From Allium sativum (Eukaryota > Streptophyta > Magnoliopsida > Asparagales > Amaryllidaceae), in the NCBI GenBank assembly GCA_030737875.1, contig CM060922.1, positions 305,093,456 to 305,157,455 on the forward strand: a stretch of DNA of 64,000 nucleotides, given 5' to 3'. Shown piece by piece: positions 1 to 11,608 of the stretch. Position numbers and translations under genes: made by a program. How positions within the stretch are numbered: the first letter of the stretch is position 1; each line of letters starts with the position of its first letter. The notes beneath the pieces are model-generated. The model was not told the origin of the DNA. It searched no databases and saw nothing but the letters and a program-made list of their open reading frames with translations.

Positions 1-345
1 TTGTATATGATTGAAACTTGATGTGTTATCATATGAACGTTGCATTTGTATGAATGATTGTGCACTCACGTAGAAAGTATGATTAGGGATGATTGCATAC
101 ATAATGGACTCATGGCACCGACATGATTTGCATTAAGGAGGTCAACTGAATCAGTAGACCGCCTGATTTTGCATTAGATAAGGACATGTACACACACTAT
201 GCATATGATCATGAAGCATTAGAAGTATTTTAAGGACAATGGACGCCTATGTTTGATGGTTGAGTAGATGTACGATTGGACGGTGGGATATACGTTCTTC
301 TTGACTTGAAGATTTCGGGGACAAAATCCTTTAAGGAGGGGAGAA
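1..345 (+). mobile_element. 3' internal tail of a gypsy-type LTR retrotransposon (family A)
   Basis: This noncoding tail lies just upstream of a polypurine tract and an LTR start, so it is the last part of an element whose genes lie left of the window. It resembles 36200-36712 and 62340-62786: all three share a TTGCAT-rich stretch with a short GGTC/GACC inverted repeat around AATCAGTAG (here about 138-165) and a GGTTGAGTAGATG-like stretch before the polypurine tract. No reading frame of note is present. Confidence 0.7.
331..345 (+). promoter_or_regulatory. Polypurine tract of family A element
   Basis: The purine run TTAAGGAGGGGAGAA abuts the LTR start TGTAACACCC. This is the usual plus-strand primer position in LTR retrotransposons, and it identifies the following LTR as a 3' LTR. 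Confidence 0.8.
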
Positions 346-622
346 TGTAACACCCTGTATTTTCTGTAAAACATTAAAGTAACGAATTAAAGAATAAATA
401 ATTACAAATGTGAGGATTAAGTGGGTTACACCATTGCGTTCGTTTCGGAATTCTGCTTGAGATAGAGTCCGAGTTTGTGTAAATCGAAATTCGTATGAAG
501 GAGTTATGACCTTCAGAAGATTCAGAATTTAAAATAAACAGCTCAGAGTAAAGTTCAGAAAATTCAAAATTCAAAATCAAAAGCAGAAGCGGGATGGGCG
601 GGAAATTTCCCGCCCAAATCCA

Positions 623-686
623 GGTCGACCAGGAGGTCGACCAGGGGGTCGACCTCCCCCCATACAGGTCGACCTGGGGGTCGACC
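623..686. repeat. Cluster of five GGTCGACC palindromes in LTR U3
   Basis: The perfect 8 bp palindrome GGTCGACC occurs at 623, 635, 647, 667 and 679, mostly at 12 bp spacing, separated by purine or pyrimidine runs. It lies about 160 bp upstream of the LTR TATA box, where enhancers usually sit. I did not see the array in the other family A LTR copies here. Confidence 0.85.
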
Positions 687-843
687 TCCCCCACGGGTCA
701 GATCCGAAATCTGACGTGTTTTCTCCTGTGATGAATTGTTGTGTCATTAGGGCTTGCGTGGCACATTCTGGTTGGTTCTCTTAGGTTTGAATGGCTTTGA
801 TTTGCTCTAGGTTAATCTAACGGCTCCTATTAAATCAAACTTC

Positions 844-850
844 TATATAA
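844..850 (+). promoter_or_regulatory. TATA box of family A LTR copy 1
   Basis: TATATAA sits in a CT/AC-rich plant-promoter-like context downstream of the palindrome cluster. The inverted family A LTR has the same TATATAAGCAACC motif at about 41934-41945 on the minus strand, which supports a conserved promoter. Confidence 0.6.
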
Positions 851-1267
851 GCAACCTAAATCTAAACCCAAAAGCCACACAAAAATATTCCTAAGACCGT
901 CATGCTGTCAACACTCAATCTAGAGTAGCCGCCATTCTCATTCAACTAGAAAGCAAGTAGGAATTGCAAATCAAATCTGATTCAACTAAGAGAATTCAAC
1001 GTCTACAACAAAGGAGAGCTATTCAAATTCAGAATATAGATCCCAGAACTCAAGACTAGCCTCCTTTTTGTAAGTCCAGTTATCATTTAGACCTAAACGA
1101 TATTAGAATTGTGACTAAATAACTGGATGTAGAACATCGCCTAATGTAAATCTATGCCTATCCTTTCTGTTAAAACTGAATTGATTAAGACCATGACTCT
1201 TATCATGTTTGTGATCATGTTGTATGTAATATAATGATAAATGTTAAATGCTTTGAAATAGGTCCAT

Positions 1268-1560
1268 ATGTTGTATAATTCGTCAATAACATATTATGTT
1301 GTATATTTTGGCGATGACATAAATTGGCAATGACATATTATAATTTGGCGATGGAATATCATATTGTTTAATTTGGTGATGGCATACCATATTGTATAAT
1401 TTGGCGATGGATATCATATTGTGTAATTTGGCGATGACATTCCATATTGTATAATTTGGCGATGGATATCATATTGTGTAAATTGGCGATGACATATTAA
1501 GTTGTATAATTGGGTGATGACATTTTATGTCGCATGATTTGGTAATGACATCTATATGTT
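1268..1560 (+). repeat. Minisatellite of about 30 bp in the LTR
   Basis: About nine degenerate copies of a unit of roughly 28-37 bp around TTTGGCGATGACATA followed by TATTGTATAA. The array is AT-rich and noncoding, downstream of the presumed transcription start. Confidence 0.8.
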
Positions 1561-2150
1561 ATATGTCAATTTGGGAATTTTATGCAATTTCAACCATGTT
1601 CACATATATGACCCAAAACTACATGCTAATATGATTAGGTTCATGCTAGATTAGATCCAACTAATTTGCGAAGTTCACAATTACATGCCTAATGTTAAGT
1701 TTATGTAATTCTATGTAAAACCCCTATTTCATGATTCATGTTGAGTAGATCTAAATTTGCAAGTTCATAATTAAGTGTATATTGTTCAATGCCATATTCA
1801 TATGACGCATGTGTAGTTAGATCCGTATTTTTATGATGTTGGAATTATTACATGTTCCTCTTTTTCCCCTTTTGTGTATAAGTTAGGCTATGTATCGAGC
1901 CTAACATTTTACGTGATTTATGCGAACGTTTAACGGGGGTAACGTTGGGGAAAATATAAAATTATATATAATTGGCATATTTGGCTCATGAACATGTAAA
2001 TGTTTTATGGCATAAAGTGGTATAATTTTTTATACCTAAAATTATGAACTTGATTTAAAAAGGAAAGTGGGGCTTGACTTAAATGACAATGATTTACATA
2101 TAAATATAAAGAGGTAAATATGTAAATTTAGAAAAGACGAATATGCCTAA

Positions 2151-2360
2151 CCTGAGGTTAGATTGAGTTACGGTGTAAGACTGCCCGGAACTGCCCGTCA
2201 CATCCAGCAACCATAACAATATATATCAAATGTGGGAGGTTAGTGCATCGAGCCCAAAGGAACCCGAGGTTAGACTGTGTTGCGGTGTAAAACTACCCGG
2301 ACCCGACCGGCACATCCAGTAACCACAACAATACCTATATAATGTGAGCGGTTGGTGCTT
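2151..2360 (+). repeat. Direct duplication of about 112 bp in the LTR
   Basis: Two consecutive copies of a block containing GAGGTTAGA, CGGTGTAA and CACATCCAG. The same duplicated block appears inverted in the other long family A LTR at about 40510-40740, so the duplication predates both insertions. Confidence 0.75.
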
Positions 2361-3517
2361 TAATAAATGAATTAAAGTTAAGTCAGGAATGGTAGGGTTA
2401 AGTTAATTAAGGCAACACTTAACCAATGCAACATGTTAACTAAACTGATGGGTGGGGTTAGGTTAACTTGGACACTTAACCAATTTAACATGTTGACTAA
2501 GAAACCCTAGTAACGAGGACCCATTTCAGCAGTAACCTACATAGATGTATCATGGTACCTTGAACTACGCGTGGTGGGGCACGATTACTGGGCTGATTAT
2601 AAGCGGTCAAAATGACGGCGGTTGGTGCGTCAGTGTAGGTTCCGACGGACTACGGGCATGCACGTACTCTGGAGTGGAAAAAGCAGGCACTGGGCATCAG
2701 TAGTTATACATTGTGCATCTTGAATCGTGTCGGGTTGCCACCATAGGATTTGATACACCCTATGGTGGGACCAGCACAGGTATCTACAATAGAGCGGGGC
2801 CATATGACACAAGTGGAAAACGCGTGCGAGTAGGAGCCGATCAATGAAAAGGAATCACTGGGTTTGAAATCATGATAATGATTGAAATATCTAGTAGGTG
2901 CAGAGAATATGGACATGAGTGTGATAGTATGATTAGTTTATCTTGCTTTGTTTATCTTGCCCTGTTTATCTTACCTTATCCTATGTTACCTTATTTCCTT
3001 GTTATTGTCCTGTGTCCAGTTTATTCAAGTCGTGGTTCTCTTATCAGTTTACATGCTGAATAATCAGTAGACTTACCACTTATGTCAGACCCATTTTCTT
3101 TCGCCCTCTTTTCTTCCGTCCCCCCCCCCTTCAGGTACCCAAGGAGGGAATAGCTCAGCTTAATTTGGACCGTTCATCTTTCCAAGCTTGAAGACTCCGT
3201 GATGTATAGCTTGGAACTTCTTATCTTTGACTATGGCTTTGGACACACTACTACTTGGGGATTTATGTAGTTTTATTTTGTTCTATGCTTCTTTATGTAA
3301 TAATCAAGACAGAGATTCTGATGTAATGACTTGGAAGTTGATTTTGAAACAGTTTGTTGTAATGTTTTGTTATGAACCACGTTTGAAATAAAGTTAGTTT
3401 TTTTTCGCTGCTTACATATGTCTTTCTTGAAAATTATCTTTGTCTTTTACCTACAATGCTCCACCAAAGTTAAGGCATTCCCTTTGTGAGTGACCTTAAC
3501 GAAGGTGGGGTGTTTCA

Positions 3518-3774
3518 AACTATCAATCACAACAGTGCATAACAGTTGAAGTAGATGTTATTACAACGGTGCATAACTGTTGTAATAAAGTTTATTACAA
3601 CAGTGGAAAAAAGTTGTAAAATATACATATTACAACGGTGTTGCAACGGTGCAAAAAAGTTGTAAAAGATTTTAGTCTATTACAACTTCTTAATACGCGA
3701 CGGTTATCCCACCGTTGTAAAATGTATATTACAACGGTTTTCCCCCGTTGAAATAGGGTCATTTTGTTATAGTG
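3518..3774. mobile_element. Terminal fragment of a CACTA (En/Spm-like) DNA transposon
   Basis: The right end reads ...TTTTGTTATAGTG, the reverse complement of CACTATAACAAAA, the hallmark terminus of CACTA elements. Inside it, many copies of TTACAACGGT and its reverse complement occur in both orientations (about 3540-3745), matching the subterminal transposase-binding repeats of this superfamily. The left side is cut by the LTR ending at 3517, so the rest of the element is absent here. No coding sequence remains. Confidence 0.8.
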
Positions 3775-5214
3775 AATTAAAATGGATTATATTGAAATTG
3801 ATTTTCATTATTTATAATAATAATCAAAGTAAATGTGATTATTTAAATTAATTATTAGTTAATTTAAATGAAAAGACTAAGTGGAATTGATTAACGAATT
3901 AATCATGTGTAGAGTTAACCAAGTCAACTGCGTTAACTGACCGTAAAGTAAACCATTTATAGTGTTAATAAAATGTGAAAGTTGATTATTATTTATTTAA
4001 TAATAATTAAAGTGGTAATCTTGGAATAAAAATCTATTTGATAAAGGTTTATGAAACCATAAGGAACTGTTTACAGTAAAGTGAGGTTTTAAGCGATTTT
4101 ATATTATTAATAATATAAGTTAAGTTTGAATTGAAGTTTTAAATTAAATTCTTATTAGAAATTCTACATAATTGGATATCATAAAATCCAAGTTGGACGA
4201 AGTTATAAAACCCAAGTTGGAATTGATATTGTTTTAATATTGGAAATGAATAAAGGTTTTTGTATTACAATTGATATCAATCTTAAGATATGAACGTTGT
4301 TGATCAAGGTATGAGAGGTAATTAATATGCCGTAACTTGTACGACTTCAGAATTATTAGATCAGGATGAAATTAGTTATAATGGTGAAGATGTTAGAAAC
4401 GATTTATTATGAGAAATAATATTGTAATGTTATTTGAAGAATTTGGAAATATATATGATAAGATTCCAAAGTAAAAGGAAATAAAATGGGCTTAAGAATA
4501 TGAAATTATATTTCCATAGTAAAATCATTAAAAGGAGATTTGTGAAAATATAACGATATTTTCAAAGTAAAAAGATGAGATTTAGAATGAGTTTATTAGA
4601 AAAGGATAAGTGATGATTATGGTGCTCAAATAACGAAACAAAAGGGGATTTTGTAACGATTGTTTTACTAATGATAAGTTGAATCGATTTTCCAATTATA
4701 GATAATAAGTAATGTTTTGAAAGGATCGCTAAAGGGAAATTGGATATGATTTTAAGATATTTTTCTAAGTATTAAAATGAAATGATTTGAGAATATTAGT
4801 ACGTTAAATAAGAAGTGAATCTTATGTTGGAAGATTTGAAGTTTAATTAACCATCGTTAATTATTATTATTATTATTTAAAAGGCCAAGTGATGTTGTAT
4901 ACTAAACAAATGGATCTATATTTTTTTTATGACTGATTATTTTGATAGTTAAATAACTGACTATCAGATCCTATTTCTGGTTCAATTTCTAAAGGAACAG
5001 AAGAAGAGTAGTATGAAAATTAACAGTTAGCATCAAGTAAAAAATCTGCTAAAGGTAGGAAAAAGAAAGCCAAGAAAAAACAGTTGGCAGATGATTTGGA
5101 TGGGGGTTCTGAATACATACCTGACCAAGTTCAGCCTGTTAGTGATCAAAAGTTTCAATCGAAGAGGCACACAAGGAAGCATCCAGCCCCTTTAACTGAT
5201 CCAACCTCTATTAA

Positions 5215-6287
5215 ATGATGATGCATAATATAGCATTCTGGAATATTAGAGGAATGAAGTTATCCTTTAAACACAGTGAAATTAAAGCTTTGATCAAGGA
5301 TTAGAACATCCATTTACTATGTTTATCTGAAACAAAACTAGATATGCAGTCAACTTCTTATTCTGTATCTGTAATTTCTCCTAGCTGGCAGTTTGACCAT
5401 AATTAGGATAATGCAAGCTTTGGTCGCCTTCTAACTTTGTGGAATCCATCTATTTTTAATCTCAGTAAGTTATCTTCATCTGATCAATACATTCATTACA
5501 AATGCATCCATTTTCCATCTAATTCCTCTTTTCATTTGACTTCTGTTTATGCTCATAATTCTGTGGTTTTGAGACAGATTTTTCTATCAAATTTGAATAC
5601 GATTGATCCTTCCTCTAGTCCTTGGCTAGTTGGAGGAGACTTTAATTGCATATCTTCATCAACTCAAAAATGGTGGGTTGTGCTTTAACCATTAAAAACA
5701 TTGCTCCTTTAAATCAAGCTCTCATTCAATCAAATCTTTCTCCCATCAAATATTTTGGCTCTGACTTCACTTGGTCGAATAGGAGCCATAATGGTAATCC
5801 TACTATGTGTAAGTTGGATCACATTTTTGTAAACTCATCTTTCATTCATGCTTGGCCTTACTCTTTTTATCATGTACTTCCTCCATCAATCTCTGATCAT
5901 AGTCCTTTGCTTCTTAATTGGGGAACACGTGACATAAGTAGAAAAAGGAAGTCCTCCTTTAAATTTTTAAATTTTTGGATTAATCATAAAGATTTTTCTA
6001 GTATTTTATTGCAGGTATGGCATAGCTATTCTGGTAGGAATCCAATGGATAAGTTGTTGAATAAATTGAGATTATTGAAGCAACAGCTTAAAAGTTGGTC
6101 TTCTCAACAATTTGGAAATGGGTCAAAACAGTCTTCAATGGTTAGAGTTGAATTATTTAAACTACAGGAAGCCTTGAATCTGAAACCTTTTGATAACCAG
6201 TTACTTGAAGAGGAAAGGGTCCTGCTTAATAAATTGAAACATGCTTTGGATTTAGAATTGAATATGGCTAAGCAAGTTCATCTTTAA
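5215..6287 (+). pseudogene. LINE A ORF2 part 1: APE-type endonuclease
   Basis: The region starts at the ATG at 5215, giving MMHNIAFWNIRGMK, the N-terminal Asn strand of LINE apurinic-like endonucleases. LLCLSETKL (catalytic Glu), VGGDFN (Asp/Asn) and a C-terminal SDHSPLLL (His) follow in order, all in the usual places. A linker rich in Lys and Leu comes next (about 5930-6280). In vivo this domain nicks target DNA for target-primed reverse transcription. Stop codons (for example in KD*NIH near 5300) and frameshifts near 5646 and 6290 break the frame, so it is inactive. Confidence 0.85.
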
Positions 6288-6295
6288 GGAAGGAG

Positions 6296-8634
6296 TTGGA
6301 TGCAGACAGGAATTCAAAGTATTTTCATAATTCTTTGAAGTTCAAGAAGATTAAGGAAGCTTTATTCATGATCAAAGATATTGAGGGTAATATTCATTCT
6401 AATGAACGTAGTATTGATGAAGCATTTGTTAGATATTTCAAATCTTTTCCGGCTCCAGACCAGTATATTCCTTCCAATGTTCAGCCTTTGTTTCATTTAG
6501 TCCTTCCAACTATTCCCAATAAGTATACACAAGGATTAGTTGAGTTAATTACTGAAGTTGAAATTAGAGAACCAGATTTTAGCTTGGATGTGAATAGTTG
6601 TGGTGGACTGGATGGTTATAATGCACACTTTTTGCAAAAAAAGCTGGCAAGTGATTGGTAAGGATGTTATAGAAGCTGCAATTTTTCTTTAAGATGAATT
6701 ATTTACCAAAAAGCTTAGCTGCTACCTCCATTGCATTGATTCCTAAGATTGAGAATCCTTTGTCAGTTTCAGATTTCAGGCCTATTTCGTGCTGCAATGT
6801 CTTTTATAAAATCATTTCCAAGGTTATTGCTAATAGAATTCAATGTGTTCTTCCATTTGTAATTTCCAATAATCAATCAGCTTTTATAAATGGAAGAACT
6901 ATAAGTGATAATATTCTTATTACTCAAGAATTATTACTGGGTTATGATAGGAAGCACATCTCTCCTAGATGCATGATTAAGTTGGATATAAGGAAGGCTT
7001 TTGATACGGTTTCTTAGGCTTCTATACTTGCAATCATGTCCAGAATGAACTTCCCAAGGCCTTTTAGCTTGGATTCATACATGCATCTCTTCACCATTAT
7101 TTTCAATCTCAAGGCATGGATGTCAGCATGGTTTCTTCAATAGTAATCATAAAGTTAGGCAATGAGATCCAATTTCTTCATATCTCTTTATTATAGTGAT
7201 GGAGTTGCTTAATACTTTGATTTTAGTGCAAGTTAAGAATAAGCAGTTGGAGCTTCATCCACGATGTAAGAATCCTTTAATCACTCATTTTCTTTTTGCT
7301 GATGATTTGATTATATTTACTAGGCCCACTTTGAGTAACATTTGTTGCATTCTGTCAACATTGCATATATTTTATGAAATCACCGGTTTGCAAATCAATC
7401 TTGATAAATCTCATATAAAAATAGCTGGGTTACCTATGGATAAGAAAATGGAAATTATTGATTCCTCTGGTTTAAAAGAACTGCCTCTCAATTCAACCTA
7501 TTTAGGTCTTCCTCTTTGTAGTTCTAGGATCACTAAAGATAAATGTCTACCTTTGTTTGAAAAGATTATGCAATGGCCGGCTAGTAGAGTTTCTCAAGCT
7601 GGTAGGGTTGTTATTCTTCAATCTATTGTCACCTCTATGACTAATTATTATGCTCGGCATTACATTCTCCCACTGAAATTGGTTAATATGGTTATTAGTG
7701 ATATGAATAGTTTTCTATGGCATGGGGACCCTTTTGCTAAGAAGTTACTCCAATTTCTTTTCACAAACTATATGATGGTAAGGAGAAAGGAGGACTTGGT
7801 ATTGTAAATTTGAAATTTTGGAATAAAGCCGCCATTTCAGAGTATATTGATAAGCTTTTCACTGACAGTGATAGTTTATGGTCCAAGTTTATGTTAAACA
7901 ATCTTATAGGGAGGACATGCTTCTAGACTATGGCAATACCACAATCATGTAGCTGGAGCTGGAGGCAGATATTAAAATTGAGGAGTGTATTTTTGCCATT
8001 CATTCAAGTCAATGTTAGTAAGATTAAACATGTTTCCTTTTGGCACTCTCCATGGTCCAGTAGAGGTCTGATTTTAAGCAATGTTTTCAGTTATGATCTT
8101 CGAAGGCTCAGTGGTATTCCTAATAATGATTTAGTAGAAAATTATATTCATGATGGTGTTTTGCAATTACCATACAGTAGTTCTGCAAATTTGAGGTCAT
8201 TGTGGAGAGAAATTGAAGGAACTTTTAATGTTAGTAGCGATGATTAGGTGCTTTCGATGGGTAAGTGGCACAAGATAAAACATGCTTATGATCTTCTTCA
8301 AGGTAAAAAAGAGACATTTCCATGGCATTTTAGAATTTAGAATATGAAGAGCTCAGCAAAAGTTAATTTCTTATTGTGGAAGGTGATGTCGAATCCATTG
8401 AATACTAAAGACAAGCTTTGCAAAATGGGGATTATACAGGAAGGCTCTTGTGTGTTGTGCCATACAAATACTGAATGTAATACTCATTTGTTTTTTGAAT
8501 GCAGTTTTGTTAATCTAATATGGTGCAGACTGATATTAAACGGAGGATATTACCATCATTGGTTAGTAGGATTGAATGGTTTAATATATTCAAGTCGACG
8601 AGGTAGAGAACTGACAAATGTTGTATTCTTTTGA
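6296..8634 (+). pseudogene. LINE A ORF2 part 2: reverse transcriptase and C-terminal zinc-finger-like region
   Basis: RT motifs read in order. These are SLAATSIALIPKIENP and FRPISCCNVFYKIISK near 6710-6830, QSAFINGRTISDN near 6880, LDIRKAFDTVS near 6985 and the catalytic FADD at 7295-7306. A zf-RVT-like segment with CVLCHTNTECNTHLFFEC lies at about 8450-8510. Stops and frameshifts occur near 6660, 7017-7195, 7807 and 8247-8340. The segment between motifs at 7020-7195 is scrambled. This is a typical plant L1 ORF2, dead but with its active-site aspartates still legible. Confidence 0.85.
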
Positions 8635-10825
8635 GAATTTTGAAGATTTTTGTATATGAAAAATGGGCCGAGAGGAATAGAAGGATCTTTAGTTCAGTCT
8701 CTTTAAATGCAAATGAGCTTTATGCTGTGATTCATAACAAAATTGTCAAGAATCCGAGGAACGGGAGGGATTGAGATGTGCAGTTTCTAGTGGTATAATT
8801 GAAGAGGATGCAGGCATTGTAGAGGATTGTCGTCATTAACAGCGAATGGAGTTTTTTTTTCTAGTTTTAATGTCACATTACATTGTTTTTTCTCTATTTT
8901 GCTGTGTTTTATAGTTCTATTATTTCATTTTCTTTTGTTTGCTAGATGTACGGTATTTTGTATGAACTGACTGTAATTGTATTAGTGAAATAATATAGTC
9001 TGCCTTTCAAAATAACCAACTATCAAAATCATGCCAAATGCGTTGTTGGTACGGAAAGACCGAGATCAAATTTATATTCGAAAACCATTCCCAACCAGAA
9101 AATATGTGAAAGATGCTGATTGAAGATGGAGCAATTGAAGATCGTAAATCCTCATGAGCGGAGGAACTATTGTTGAATTTCTCTGACTAATCCCTGGAGT
9201 TATTTTGATAATGGATCTGTCGTAATTGGAATCTATGGATTGCAAGAACTACTCGCTACTGATCTATAAGGTGAATCTTAAGATTTGGTAGGAGGGTGCC
9301 TTCGGTTCATCATGTTCTTGGACACTTGTATGGACGGATGTCTAACAGAGTATTTTCAGAAGAGCCACGTACGTTGATTTTTACAAACGTATTCTTGTTG
9401 GTTGCGGATAAGGCACTTCTCTTAGCTTAACAACTAGAGTATTTTTGTGGACATCAATTAGTGATTTTCTGGTGGATTTGATGATGTGACATTCGAAGTG
9501 AAATGGTGGCCAGATGTTCTAAAATAATAAAAATAAATAAATAAATTATGACCATAAGCCTCATCAACCGGGAAATGGTAAAAAGTGGGAAGGTCACATG
9601 GCTAAATGGGTCACTCCCAATGGGTGTATGCCACCATCTAGAGAAATTCCTATTTGTTCTTCTTTCGCTTCTGTATCTCCCAGGAATGGTTATGTTGGTA
9701 AACCAACCGTAGGTGACAATACATTTGGAACATTCAAGCGAAATGAATGGCCGGTCATGTTTAGCCTGGATTGCAAGATGTTCTTGTTGAACCTAGTGTA
9801 TTCCTCTCTAGATATACACTGTCAGAAAGGTGGCCGCCCATTCCTTGCCATGGAAATCCATTCTCTAATAATTGCCCGCGGTTTTGATTGTATACTATGT
9901 ATGTAGAGCGTGAAACGCAAGCGTTCTGCTGGATTGCTATTTATTTGTAGTAGACATTATTATAATATCAGAATACTATTGATTTCAAAAATGTCTTGGG
10001 CTATCGTAAGTTAAAAACCGTCCGTATTTATGTGTGGATTTGGTCTTACGATTATTCTTTCTTTCGAAAAGATTTTAACTTTAAAATCAAGTTGGATGAT
10101 ACCCTTAAACATAGTAAGTTTTACTCACTCTGGTTCACCAGACTGATCCAGCGTTTGAAATGCTCGGGTTAGACCGAGTTGTACATGTTCAGGTTATCTG
10201 ATGCCATGAAAAAAATGAGTTAGAAGAGTCCAGATGTATGATATTATCCAGATGTATTCCATTGTGTGTTGTATATGAGGACAAATTATTATAACTGTCC
10301 AGAGGTGTTGATGTACTCCGATGATTATAAGTATATTTCATGCTCTCAAATAAAGATTTATATCTATATTATATTTTATTCCTCTACGATGTGAGACTCT
10401 ATGATATATTGGTCCATCTTCTTATTCTTATATTCTTAACTTTCTTTCTTATCTCACCCTCTAACTTCTTTCTTTTGAAGATTCGTAATTTCGTACAATT
10501 TGGGTTGGACGTGGGATGTATTTCGTCGCCTCCAAGGGTACAGATTTGTGGGCCTATACAGTTGGTATCAATGCAATGGTTTAGTAATAACCTTGGTGTT
10601 AACTACCTTTTTGGTCCGGTTCCCAAAAGTAAATAAGATACGCTCGACTCAACGCATCGCGTGGAGCTAAAGCCAAAATGGACGCAGGGGAGCAAGGAAA
10701 CAAGTGGAAGCGGGATCGCACAGTCGGAAATCTCACAGTTCCCTTAGCCTATTTCCAAACCAAGACTTCAAACTTCCGGAAATTGCAAGCTTGAGTCTCG
10801 AACCCCTCGGCACACGCTAGCATGG

Positions 10826-10995
10826 CCTTCGTACCCCTTAAGGGACGAATTTCGTACCCCTTGGAGTATGGAATTCGAACCCCTAAGCGGCTCGAAATTC
10901 GTACCTCTCGGGGTACGAATTTCGTACCCATTGGGGGTACAAATCTCGAACTCCTAGGGGTACGAAATTCATACCCCAAGGAGGGGTTCGAAATA
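10826..10995. repeat. Array of imperfect palindromes in LTR U3
   Basis: Alternating arms of GGGGTACGAA and TTCGTACCCC repeat about six times, with short TTGG, ATTG or TAGG spacers. Neighbouring arms can pair into hairpins or cruciforms. The array lies about 120-290 bp upstream of the TATA box. Reading frames across it are a by-product of the repeat. Confidence 0.8.
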
Positions 10996-11112
10996 CTGAT
11001 AGAGCGCAGGAGAAGGGACTCGGAATTCCCAAGGCCGGCAGAAGGGACTCGAAATTCCGGTTGTGGTCCCCTATTTTCACCTACTCCTACCTACTCCTAC
11101 CTAACCACTTCC

Positions 11113-11119
11113 CTATAAA
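11113..11119 (+). promoter_or_regulatory. TATA box of Tat-like LTR
   Basis: CTATAAATAC stands in front of a CT/AC-rich stretch about 390 bp before the LTR end, and the same motif stands in the related LTR at 37435. Confidence 0.65.
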
Positions 11120-11508
11120 TACTCTTGGCCTCACACTTCAAACGGGGTTGTAATTCTATCACTTGGGACCTCTAGAGAGCTTGAAGAGCCTCTTTAATGG
11201 CATCTCCTCTTTGAGGAAGAAGAAGGACTAAATTGTCATTTTCCTAAATACTTTGCATATAGCCATTATGAACTCATATGACTTGGAAATGAATGTAATA
11301 AGATGTCGTGAGATAGTATCAATCTTGTAATCCTTAGTGATAAATAATATTCCAATGACTCTTCAAAGTGGACATAGGCCTCTCTCGAGGCCGAACCACT
11401 ATAAAGCTCTCGTGTTATTTACCACTTTCCGCTCCTGTTTATATGACCAAATTAATCATTCCTAGTAATTGGAATCTTGGGTGTTTATGACATTTTTTGT
11501 CGTCAACA

Positions 11509-11527
11509 TTTGGTGCTTTCACTGAGA
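11509..11527 (+). promoter_or_regulatory. Primer-binding site of Tat-like element
   Basis: TTTGGTGCTTTCACTGAGA follows the LTR terminus directly, the position of the tRNA primer site. The exact tRNA is not assigned. Confidence 0.6.
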
Positions 11528-11608
11528 AAAATCGAATTTGCTCCATTGTCGCACCTTTTCATCTCGACTTCGACGAGCTTGCTAAATCTACCGCCGATTC
11601 TACTCACG

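Larger units (their letters stand above)
346..3517 (+). mobile_element. Family A LTR, copy 1 (3' LTR, 3172 bp)
   Basis: It starts TGTAACACCCTG directly after a polypurine tract and ends GGTGGGGTGTTTCA, so the ends are TG...CA with imperfect inverted termini (TGTAACACCC against TGAAACACCC). The same 3' end, with GTGAGTGACCTTAA before it, recurs at 55986 and, inverted, at 38539. Inside are a palindrome cluster at 623-686, a TATA box near 844, a minisatellite at 1268-1560 and a duplicated block of about 112 bp at 2151-2360. No long coding frame is present. The long LTR and TGTAACACC start are typical of plant chromovirus-like gypsy elements (inference). Confidence 0.85.
4967..9009 (+). mobile_element. 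L1-type LINE (LINE A), 5' truncated, nested
   Basis: The element is bounded by an imperfect 16 bp target duplication, AAATAACTGACTATCA at 4951-4966 and AAATAACCAACTATCA at 9010-9025 (14/16). It holds the lysine-rich end of an ORF1-like region (about 5030-5210), then ORF2 with endonuclease, reverse transcriptase and a C-terminal zinc-finger-like region, then a 3' UTR (8640-9009) with almost no A tail. It inserted into an older LTR. Confidence 0.85.
3775..10480 (+). mobile_element. Decayed LTR related to the solo LTR at 22558, interrupted by a LINE
   Basis: The parts outside 4967-9009 align by eye with the 3' portion of the 4.9 kb LTR. Examples are TGCCTTCGGTTCATC (9299 and 26300), GACATCAATTAGTGATTTTC (9450 and 26452), CCTCATCAACCGG (9558 and 26541) and TTCTTATCTCACCCTCTAA near 10447 against 27380. 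Neither LTR terminus is preserved. About 3775-4950 is AT-rich and only weakly similar. I see no gene in the non-LINE parts. Confidence 0.65.
10700..11508 (+). mobile_element. 5' LTR (3' portion) of a Tat-lineage gypsy element
   Basis: The right boundary is clear: the sequence ends GTCAACA at 11508 and is followed by a TTTGGTGCTTTC primer-binding-like site. TATA box (11113-11119), GTGGACATAGGC and GCCGAACCACTATAA (about 11365-11405) are typical of this LTR type. A related LTR end lies at 54413-54536. The left boundary cannot be fixed because I found no matching 3' LTR. The stretch 10480-10700 holds nothing I recognise. Confidence 0.65.

Noticed and set aside
374..694. Minus-strand frame of 106 codons
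   Set aside because: It is produced by the GGTCGACC array and AT-rich LTR DNA, with no protein-like features.
10749..11118. Frames of 65-98 codons on both strands around the palindrome array
   Set aside because: They are generated by the alternating GGGTACGAA/TTCGTACCC arms and lie in LTR U3.
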